From CAYMLQ01 sp964390795 (GTDB lineage Bacteria > Verrucomicrobiota > Kiritimatiellia > RFP12 > UBA1067): 16,879 bases of DNA. The translations under genes were made by a program, and so were the position numbers. The stretch lies in the NCBI GenBank assembly GCA_964390795.1, contig CAYMLQ010000091.1, positions 1 to 16,879 of the forward strand, in the 5' to 3' direction. A model generated the notes under the pieces. That model saw only the letters and a list, made by a program, of their open reading frames with translations. It had not been told where the DNA came from and ran no database searches. Positions 8,475 to 14,896 of this stretch are shown piece after piece; position 1 is the first letter of the stretch; each line of letters starts with the position of its first letter.

Positions 8475-10703
8475 TCACGACATGTTCTTTAATTTTCTAG
8501 TGATCCATTCTACCGCTAACAGGGCGATTAAACAAGCCAGGACAAAGGCATTTTGCCAGAGCGAGCGGTATTCGAGTTTCCGCTCGCGCCGCTCGCTCAC
8601 GCGCAAATCCTGAAGGGCGTTGTCCAGTTCGGACAGGGTGCCGTAGCGTCCGCCGCTGGAGCGGGCGAGGGCTCGGAGCACTTTCTCGTTGATCGGCTTG
8701 AGCACCATCTCCTGCGACGTGGCGCGGACGGTAAAGAGGCAGGGCGAGGAAACGACCTTCTTGCCGTCGATCTCAACGGTGGCGACCGCCTTGTAGTTGC
8801 CCGGCTCGGAAGGCGCGAACTCGGCCACGTAGCCGGGGATCTCCGCGCCGCCCGAGGCCTGGATGCTGCTCCCTTTCATGGCGAGGGGGATGATCCGGTC
8901 AGCGGGTGTCGTGATCTCGCAGGTGACCTTCCATGTCTTGCGCGTTTCGGTGGGCGGGATGACGAGCCGGCTCTGCAGGATGGCGGGATCGCCGACCGAA
9001 ATGGTGCCCGCGTCGGTGAACAGCTCCAGGTGGTATTTGTCGAGGTCGCCTTCAGAAGGCGACATCCACTGGATGATCTGGCGCCAGAACTTGGGATAGG
9101 GCTTCTCGTCGCCGGGCTGCAGAACCCAGCGCCAGAGCGAGTCGGTCAGGACGGCCAGCACCTTGCCCTGGCCGTAGACGCGCGAAACGAGAACCGGCTG
9201 GCGCCCGCTCTCGGTCGGGGTGTCGACCAGCGTGAATGCGCCGCCGGAGAGGGTGGCCCCCGTAAAAACCGAAAGAATCGGCGGCAGATCGGCCGGCATA
9301 TCCGCGTTGTTGGCGAGCGCCGGGTGGGCGCGTCCTTCCGCGGTCCACGCCACGTTGAACTTGCCTTCGAGGGCTGGCGCGCCGGAGCGGGTGAAGGGCA
9401 GCAGCTTGCTCAGTTCGGTCTTGCTGATGCCGTTTTCGCCCCAGAGCTTTTGGCCGCCGAGGAGGATCAGGCTGCCGCCTTTTTCGACGAACTCCAGGAT
9501 GGTGCGGCAGTGCTCAGGCGAGATGGCCTCGGAGTCGAAGTCGCCCAGAATGATGATCTTGTTGAGGCGGAGCTGGTCCAGCGTGAGGTCGAAGGTCAGC
9601 CCCTGCCGGTCGCCGTAAGCGATCCACTCTTTAGAGCCGGGGACTTTGCGGTTGGGAAGCTGGAAGAAGGCGAGCGGGGTGATGTCCTTGTTCGCAAAGA
9701 GGGCGCGGGTGACATGCTTGCTCTCGAAACGCGGCACGTCTTCGAGAAAGAGCACGCGGTTCTTGGCGTCTAACACGTCGACGGCCACGACCATCTCGTT
9801 GTCATTGGTCTGCACCTCGTCGGGCAGCACGGGGATGCGCACGGTGTAGGTCTCCGTCGCCACCTCGGGGTGGGGCAGCTTGAACTGCACGTCGCGGCTG
9901 CCGCCCTCTGCGGGCAGTTGCACGGCGATCTTCTCGATTTCCTTGCCAGCCTTGAGCAGAACGACCGGGAAGGGTGCTCCCTTGCCGCCCTGGCCTGCGA
10001 TGGTGACGGACATGGCGGTGTCCCAGCCGACGATGGCGCGCCGGGGCGTGTCGACGTTTTCGACCCGCATGTCGGGCTTGTCGTCCGCGAGGCCGGGCTT
10101 CTCTAGCTCGGCGACATAGAGCGGCGCAGGCCAAGTCGTCTCGGCCCAGGCGTCCTTCTTCTCGCGCGTGTCGACGGCGTCGGAGAGCACCAGCACGCCG
10201 GCGATGTCCTGGCCGCGCAGGCGCTCGAACAGGCGGTTCAGGCTGAGGTTGAGGTGGGAGGATTTGCCCTCCGGTTTCAAGGTGCCCGTCTGTTCAAAGG
10301 CGAGGGGCGTGTCCAGATCGGCGTGAAAGGGGTAGACTTCGACCAGGCATTTGGCGCGGATGGTCTTGGCCCACGAGCTGTCGAGCATGGCCATGGCCGC
10401 TTCCCAGCGCGTGCGTCCTGCGGTCGCGTCTGTGGCCTGCGACATGGAGCCTGAGATGTCGAGCAGGATGATGAAGCGCGGCTTGATCACCTCGGTGATG
10501 GCGCTTTTCTTGCCCGGAAGCAGCAGCACCCAGAAGAGGCCGAGCAGGAAGAGCACGCGCAGGCCGGCCAGCGCAAACCCGGTCGCGTTGCGAGGCAGGT
10601 AGCGCCACACGGCGTAGGCGACTGCGGCCAGCGACACCAGCAGGGCGAGCAGCATCAGGCTGGTCGGTGCGCTGTGTTCAAAAATCCATTCGGCGGTAGG
10701 CAT
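8475..10703 (-). CDS. VWA-domain membrane protein with GATase1-like region
   Basis: 742 aa. Two N-terminal membrane helices (about 14-35 and 42-63) precede a von Willebrand A domain with an intact MIDAS start, DISGSMS at 82-88, and a later LSDAVD (Asp175). Beta modules follow (about 190-300), then a region like PF07090 putative glutamine amidotransferases (about 305-560) with KIIILGDFDSE, GGSLILLGG and GKVLAVLTDSLWRW. I see no obvious catalytic Cys, so it is probably non-enzymatic. A final helix lies near 715-735. This architecture is common beside BatA and MoxR in Planctomycetes and Verrucomicrobia. The start at 10703 has no Shine-Dalgarno; a heptamer array (10714-10741) occupies that place. 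An in-frame ATG at 10796 overlaps the upstream stop but is cut off by a TAA within the array. Confidence 0.88.
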   Translation of the reverse strand: MPTAEWIFEHSAPTSLMLLALLVSLAAVAYAVWRYLPRNATGFALAGLRVLFLLGLFWVLLLPGKKSAITEVIKPRFIILLDISGSMSQATDATAGRTRWEAAMAMLDSSWAKTIRAKCLVEVYPFHADLDTPLAFEQTGTLKPEGKSSHLNLSLNRLFERLRGQDIAGVLVLSDAVDTREKKDAWAETTWPAPLYVAELEKPGLADDKPDMRVENVDTPRRAIVGWDTAMSVTIAGQGGKGAPFPVVLLKAGKEIEKIAVQLPAEGGSRDVQFKLPHPEVATETYTVRIPVLPDEVQTNDNEMVVAVDVLDAKNRVLFLEDVPRFESKHVTRALFANKDITPLAFFQLPNRKVPGSKEWIAYGDRQGLTFDLTLDQLRLNKIIILGDFDSEAISPEHCRTILEFVEKGGSLILLGGQKLWGENGISKTELSKLLPFTRSGAPALEGKFNVAWTAEGRAHPALANNADMPADLPPILSVFTGATLSGGAFTLVDTPTESGRQPVLVSRVYGQGKVLAVLTDSLWRWVLQPGDEKPYPKFWRQIIQWMSPSEGDLDKYHLELFTDAGTISVGDPAILQSRLVIPPTETRKTWKVTCEITTPADRIIPLAMKGSSIQASGGAEIPGYVAEFAPSEPGNYKAVATVEIDGKKVVSSPCLFTVRATSQEMVLKPINEKVLRALARSSGGRYGTLSELDNALQDLRVSERRERKLEYRSLWQNAFVLACLIALLAVEWITRKLKNMS

Positions 10704-10713
10704 AGGAAAGGAG

Positions 10714-10741
10714 GAGTTAGAAGTTAGGAGTTAGGAGTTGG
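10714..10741. repeat. Heptamer tandem array upstream of the second VWA gene
   Basis: Four exact 7-bp steps read GAGTTAG, AAGTTAG, GAGTTAG and GAGTTGG on the plus strand. The sense strand reads (CTAACTC)n, so TAA recurs every 7 bp and stops all three frames. It ends 10 bp before the start codon at 10703. The unit and the terminal GAGTTGG variant match the array at 12969-13003. Confidence 0.88.
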
Positions 10742-10796
10742 GGGCGGGGCTCCCGAAACTGGCAATGGGAGCTGGCGACGGGATTTTGCGGTTCAT
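10731..10796 (-). other. Short 21-codon open frame overlapping the BatA stop (possible gene-start remnant)
   Basis: The ATG at 10794-10796 overlaps the TGA of the BatA-like gene as ATGA and runs MNRKIPSPAPIASFGSPAPN before ending at TAA in the heptamer array. It is exactly in frame with the gene starting at 10703, 31 codons away. It may be a translated leader or the remains of an older start; its peptide looks unremarkable. Confidence 0.3.
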
Positions 10797-12964
10797 GAGG
10801 TCACAACCTTTCCGGCGAGGTCGACAGTCATTCTTTCCGTGGCGCCCGTCTGGGTGCGCAGGGCGCGGTTGGCGACCCACCACTCCAGCAGCGCCAGAAG
10901 CAGGGCGATCCAGAGGAAGACTTCGGCGAGCGAGCGCCCGTTCCTGAACTCGTCGATCAGGCGGGTCAGCTCTTCGGGGTCTTTGGCGGTCAACAGCTTC
11001 TTGAAGCCGGTCCACTCAGCGAGTTCCGCGGGCGTGACGGGCGCGAGATGGGACTCGAAGCGGTCCGTGTTGACGGCGAGCACAGGGTCGGGCTGAGCGG
11101 CCCCGGCTTTGGCCCGCGTGTAAACGCCGGGCTCGCTGAGCGCCTCGATGAAAAACGTCCGGTTGCCGTTGTCTTTGATGGCCAGCTGCGCGCCGGAAGG
11201 GGAGGCGATGGCATCGTCGTCGCGGTAGTTCGGGATGGCGTCATTGACAGGGATATTGGAACCCCGCACGAGGTGAGGGGGCTGGAGCGAGGCGCCCGCT
11301 CCCTGCCGGATGAGCTGGTGGACGACGGGCAGGAAGAACGCGGTGAGCGGGAAGGTGCTCCAGTCACGGTTCGCGGCGATCGCGAACTGGAACACGCGAC
11401 CGCGGCCGACGGCCCGGCCCAGCATGAAGGGGACGTCGTCGCCGGCGGTCACGAGCACGGCGGCGTTCTCCGCGAGGTCGCCGAAGGTTTGCAGCCGCTT
11501 GAGCGCCACGATAGGGACTGTTCCGGGAGGCAGCGAGAGGTTGAAGTTGACCACCTGGTCCTTCTGGTTCGGAATGCGCTTGAGGGGCCGGGCCGCCAGC
11601 TCGACGGGGATATCCTCGCTGCCTTTGGGCTGAGCCGGAAGGATTTTCATGGCCGCATAAGCCGAGGCGTCGGCGCGGTCGCCGGGGAAGACGATGACGA
11701 CGCCGCCGGTCTTGGCGTACTCCTCGACGCGGATGATCGACTGCCCCGAGAGCGGGAAGACGTCGCACAGGAAGACGGCCTGATAGTCGCGCAGGTCGAT
11801 GCTGTCAAGCTCAGACGCGTCGACCTGCTTGACGCTGTCGTCGGCGGCGCCGGGGGCGAGCGCGGCCTTGAGATAGCGGGTTGCGTCCTGCGGTCCGACA
11901 ATGAGGGCGGGCAGCTGTTTGCGCACCCTGAGCAGGAAAAGGAAGGTGTCGTCGTCGGGCAGGGAGTCTTGCGGCGTTGTGATTTTGGCCACATGGATGC
12001 CGGGTTCGAGGCCGCCTAGCGCGAATTCAATCGAGGATTCGGCGTCCGGCTCGGTCACGAGGCTGCGGCGCGCGCGCTCCTGTCCGTCGACCTCGACACC
12101 CACGGTGATCTGTTTGGCCGGGCCGGAGCGGGAAACGCGGACGTTGAGGCGCGCCGTCTGTCCGGCTAGCAACAGGGTCGGCGACAGCTTGACGTCTGCG
12201 GGGCAGGCGTTGTCGGGCTGCTGTGCGCCGGCCAGCAGGGTGAAGAACGAGACGCTGTCGCGCTGCTCGCGCGAGATAGAGGCCTTTTTGTCGTCCGTGG
12301 CGGGGACGGATTCGTCTTTTTTGGCGGCGTCGCGGAAGCCGTGCCACGGCACAGCCTGTCCGTCTGTCAGGATGTAGACCTCGCGCTCGCGGCGGCCCTC
12401 TTGCTGCTCAAGCGTGTGCAGGGCCATCGCGACGGTCTCGTCCAGCTTTGACGAGCCAGGCAGGCAGGCCAGGGCGCGGATCGCCTGGATCACGGTGGCG
12501 TGCTCGGTCGTCGGCTTCTCGATGATAGGAATGGGCGTATCGGCCGCGACATAGACGCAGACGCGGTCGCCCGAGAAGAGGCCTTCGATCACGCCGACGG
12601 CGGCGTCTTTGCTGACCTCCCAGACTTTGCCGCGATCCAGCTCGTAGTTCATGCTGTAGGAGGCGTCGAGCACGATGGCGACATCGCGGCGCGTGCGGGT
12701 GAGCCAGGAGGCCCCGCTGGTGGTGCGCAGGACGGGGAGTGCGAAGGCGAAGCCGAGCACGAGCAGCAGCAGCGTGCGCAGCAGCCAGAGAAGGAAGTTC
12801 TCAAACTTGATGCGGCTGGACGAGCGTTTCTGGGCGGCCTTCAGGAACCGCAGGGTCGGGAACGGAGTGACCACGGTCTTGCGCCGCTGGAACATGTGCA
12901 GCATCAGCGGGATCGCCGCGGCGGTCAGCGCCCAGAGGAACATCGGATTTGCGAAAACGAGCAT
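10793..12964 (-). CDS. BatA-like VWA membrane protein with N-terminal double-transmembrane domain
   Basis: 723 aa. Residues 1-80 are the BatA N-terminal domain: the opening FANPMFLWALTAAAIPLMLH, the HMFQRRK basic turn, then a second helix at 58-79. A VWA domain follows, with MIDAS residues DASYS at 100-104, Ser171 or Ser172, and YILTDG (Asp201). The middle holds a beta module (about 255-330) and a GATase1-like Rossmann region (about 350-560). A last membrane helix lies at about 678-700. In Bacteroides and others Bat proteins work with MoxR; that partnership is known for the family and inferred here. The start at 12964 has no Shine-Dalgarno because a heptamer array begins 4 bp upstream. The gene lies 79 bp after DUF58, its usual neighbour. 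Confidence 0.92.
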   Translation of the reverse strand: MLVFANPMFLWALTAAAIPLMLHMFQRRKTVVTPFPTLRFLKAAQKRSSSRIKFENFLLWLLRTLLLLVLGFAFALPVLRTTSGASWLTRTRRDVAIVLDASYSMNYELDRGKVWEVSKDAAVGVIEGLFSGDRVCVYVAADTPIPIIEKPTTEHATVIQAIRALACLPGSSKLDETVAMALHTLEQQEGRREREVYILTDGQAVPWHGFRDAAKKDESVPATDDKKASISREQRDSVSFFTLLAGAQQPDNACPADVKLSPTLLLAGQTARLNVRVSRSGPAKQITVGVEVDGQERARRSLVTEPDAESSIEFALGGLEPGIHVAKITTPQDSLPDDDTFLFLLRVRKQLPALIVGPQDATRYLKAALAPGAADDSVKQVDASELDSIDLRDYQAVFLCDVFPLSGQSIIRVEEYAKTGGVVIVFPGDRADASAYAAMKILPAQPKGSEDIPVELAARPLKRIPNQKDQVVNFNLSLPPGTVPIVALKRLQTFGDLAENAAVLVTAGDDVPFMLGRAVGRGRVFQFAIAANRDWSTFPLTAFFLPVVHQLIRQGAGASLQPPHLVRGSNIPVNDAIPNYRDDDAIASPSGAQLAIKDNGNRTFFIEALSEPGVYTRAKAGAAQPDPVLAVNTDRFESHLAPVTPAELAEWTGFKKLLTAKDPEELTRLIDEFRNGRSLAEVFLWIALLLALLEWWVANRALRTQTGATERMTVDLAGKVVTS

Positions 12965-12968
12965 GGGA

Positions 12969-13003
12969 AAGTTAGGAGTTAGGAGTTAGGATTTAGGAGT
13001 TGG
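12969..13003. repeat. Heptamer tandem array upstream of the BatA-like gene
   Basis: Five 7-bp units read AAGTTAG, GAGTTAG, GAGTTAG, GATTTAG and GAGTTGG on the plus strand. Four of them place TAA on the sense strand at 7-bp spacing, closing all frames. The array starts 4 bp from the ATG at 12964, replacing the usual Shine-Dalgarno. The orientation and last unit match the array at 10714-10741. Confidence 0.9.
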
Positions 13004-13014
13004 GTCGATGAAGG

Positions 13015-13036
13015 GGGCAGGTCACCGTGCCTGCCC
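13015..13036. other. Inverted repeat after the DUF58 gene
   Basis: GGGCAGG at 13015-13021 and CCTGCCC at 13030-13036 form a perfect 7-bp stem around an 8-base loop, lying 7 bp past the DUF58 stop. No T-run follows, so termination is unlikely. It could attenuate or stabilise the message between DUF58 and the BatA-like gene. Confidence 0.6.
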
Positions 13037-13043
13037 GCGGATA

Positions 13044-13949
13044 TCATCGTGACAGGCGTTTGCGCTCCTCAAGGTAGGCGCGGACAAAGGTGTCCACGGG
13101 TTCGTCGGTTTTCACGAGGCGATAGTCGACCTTCATCTCGGCACACGTTTTGCGGTACTCTTCAATGAACGCGCCCATCAGATCCTTATACTCCTTGGCC
13201 ATGGCGCGCGGGTCGGCGATCATGCGCTCGCCGGTTTCGAGATCCTCGAACTCCGCGCCGCGGCGGATGTCGAGGCTGAGTTCCACGGGGTCGAGGGTGT
13301 GAAAGACGATCACGTCGTGATGGTTCTTGCGGAAATGGGCGATGGCCCTGATGATCTCGGGCTGGTCGTCCAGCAGGTCGGAGATGATGATGACCATGGC
13401 GCGGCGGTTGATCGTTTCGGCGATCTGGTGCATCACGTCTGCGCCGGCCGTGCCTTTGGCGGGCTTGTAGCCCTGGAGGATCTTGAGCGCGTTGTTCAGT
13501 TCGTTGAAGGAGTTCTTGCAGGGCAGGGCGGCGTCCATCTTCTCGCCGTAGATGTACATGCCCACCGCATCGCGCGACTTGAGCACGACGTAGCCGAGGG
13601 CGGCCGCGAGCGTGCAGGCGTAGTTGAACTTGGTCTTGTGCTCGCCCGAGGTGTAGTTCATCGAGCCGCTGCGGTCCACCAGCAGGTAGACGCGCAGGTT
13701 GGTCTCGTCCTGATAGCGGCGGATGAAGTATTTGTCGGTGCGGCCGAGCACCTTCCAGTCGATGCGCTTGAGGTCGTCGCCGGGCATGTAGGACCGATGG
13801 TCGGCGAACTCCGTGCTGGCGCCCTTCTGGGCGCTGCGGTGCCTGCCCGCGAGGGTGCCCTCAACCACGTAGCGTGAGTTGAGTGCCAGGCGGTTCAGTT
13901 TGGCCATTTGCGCGGGGTTGAGGTAGGCCCCGATTCCTTCATCGCTCAT
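13044..13949 (-). CDS. DUF58 domain protein (VWA-like)
   Basis: 301 aa, the usual length. The DUF58 signature runs GRHRSAQKGAS (35-45), FADHRSYMPGDDLKRIDWK (48-66) and RTDKYFIRRY (70-79). A VWA-like fold follows with an intact MIDAS: DRSGS at 92-96, Thr167 in KGTAGAD and Asp191 in IIISDLLDD. There is no signal peptide or membrane helix, so it is cytoplasmic, the likely side for direct contact with MoxR. The start at 13949 shares one base with the upstream stop (TGATG) and has AAGGAG in front, indicating coupled translation. DUF58 genes are nearly always next to moxR or BatA genes, which fits. The assignment is strong; the biochemical role is not established. Confidence 0.95.
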   Translation of the reverse strand: MSDEGIGAYLNPAQMAKLNRLALNSRYVVEGTLAGRHRSAQKGASTEFADHRSYMPGDDLKRIDWKVLGRTDKYFIRRYQDETNLRVYLLVDRSGSMNYTSGEHKTKFNYACTLAAALGYVVLKSRDAVGMYIYGEKMDAALPCKNSFNELNNALKILQGYKPAKGTAGADVMHQIAETINRRAMVIIISDLLDDQPEIIRAIAHFRKNHHDVIVFHTLDPVELSLDIRRGAEFEDLETGERMIADPRAMAKEYKDLMGAFIEEYRKTCAEMKVDYRLVKTDEPVDTFVRAYLEERKRLSR

Positions 13950-14788
13950 CAGCGGCTCCTTGCGGGCGGCGCGACGACCCAGAAATCGCCATCGTTGTCG
14001 ATCATCAGTGCGAACCGGTTATCCGAGTCCAGTCTCAGGAACCGGATGCCGTTAATCAGTCCGCTTTCGGTCGCGACGCCCCGTTGCGAGCCGGCTTCGG
14101 TGACCGTCTCAAACTCGACGCTCAGCGGGGCGGATGTCTTGCGGGCGATAATGAACGCGCCCTTCTTGCCGTAGGCGTCAAAAGGGAGTGCGCTCAGCCG
14201 GGTGAGCTTGTTGCCGATCTTCTGGCTGTAGAGCGAGTAGCGCTGGTTCTTGAGCTGGGTGAGCTTGCTGAACGCTTCACACTTGTAGATCCACGCGTCG
14301 CCGAAGCGGTCGGTCTTGGGGGGGGCTTTCTCTTTGGGAAGGTTCAGCAGGGGCGCGAGGCTGGAAGGGTATTCGACGTTGTCGGCATAATAGGCCTTCA
14401 ATGCCTTTTCGACGGTTCCGTGGTCGATGCGCGTGAGCCAGCGGCGGGCCAGGGCATCCGCATAGCGGGCAAGGGCGGTCGCTGCCTTATCGGACGTCAG
14501 CAGCGCGCTTTCAAAGATGCGCACGGCGTCAGCTTGGTTGCCGGCGGCGAGCAAGTGCCAGGCTGCCAGCGTCTTGACCGCTGGCAGATACTCGCCCAGC
14601 GTGGAGGATTTGTCCATGACAGACTGGCAGGCGTCGATCACCGACTTGTGATCCTGCGGTGCGCGCACATGAACGCTCCACACCTTCAAAAACGCGTCCT
14701 CTTGCGGCGTGGCGGCCAGAAGAGAAAGATGGGAGATCAGAAGGAATATGAGAAGGACGGCGCAGCGTTTTGGATGAGAAGCGGGCAT
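13949..14788 (-). CDS. Exported hypothetical protein with possible GspG-like core
   Basis: 279 aa, no family recognised with certainty. Residues 1-25 are a signal peptide ending LSLLAA. Residues about 30-115 are helical and repeat-like. Around 126-185 the pattern KALKAYYADNVEYPSSL, a spacer, then TDRFGDAWIYK recalls the C-terminal globular part of GspG-type pseudopilins ('alk.Y..dng.YPt ... D.wG.pyiY'), but the prepilin N-terminus is missing. The last 70 residues are beta-rich and end DNDGDFWVVAPP. A run of eight C on the sense strand (14318-14325) lies in the coding region. The start at 14788 has no Shine-Dalgarno; a heptamer array lies 11 bp away. The stop overlaps the DUF58 start, so the two are co-translated. 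Alternatively it is simply an uncharacterised periplasmic protein. Confidence 0.7.
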   Translation of the reverse strand: MPASHPKRCAVLLIFLLISHLSLLAATPQEDAFLKVWSVHVRAPQDHKSVIDACQSVMDKSSTLGEYLPAVKTLAAWHLLAAGNQADAVRIFESALLTSDKAATALARYADALARRWLTRIDHGTVEKALKAYYADNVEYPSSLAPLLNLPKEKAPPKTDRFGDAWIYKCEAFSKLTQLKNQRYSLYSQKIGNKLTRLSALPFDAYGKKGAFIIARKTSAPLSVEFETVTEAGSQRGVATESGLINGIRFLRLDSDNRFALMIDNDGDFWVVAPPARSR

Positions 14789-14797
14789 GGGTCTAAG

Positions 14798-14884
14798 GGG
14801 TTCAGGGTTCGGAGTTCAGCGTTCGGGAAACACATTCAGTTAAAAGGTTCAAGTGGGGAGCCTGAACCCCGAACCCTGAACCCT
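14798..14884. repeat. Inverted pair of heptamer arrays forming a large hairpin
   Basis: Four plus-strand units, GTTCAGG, GTTCGGA, GTTCAGC and GTTCGGG (14800-14827), face three inverted units, GAACCCC, GAACCCT and GAACCCT (14864-14884). A perfect 15-bp stem pairs 14798-14812 with 14869-14883, and a smaller one pairs GGTTCA (14847-14852) with TGAACC (14863-14868). The heptamer is related in form to the GTTAGGA units of the other two arrays. It occupies most of the 108-bp gap before the start at 14788. Confidence 0.85.
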
Positions 14885-14896
14885 TTTCCCCTCTCT

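Noticed and set aside
10731..11015. 94-codon minus-strand frame across the BatA 3' end
   Set aside because: Most of it is an alternate-frame shadow of the BatA-like gene; only its last 21 codons, from 10796, are of interest.
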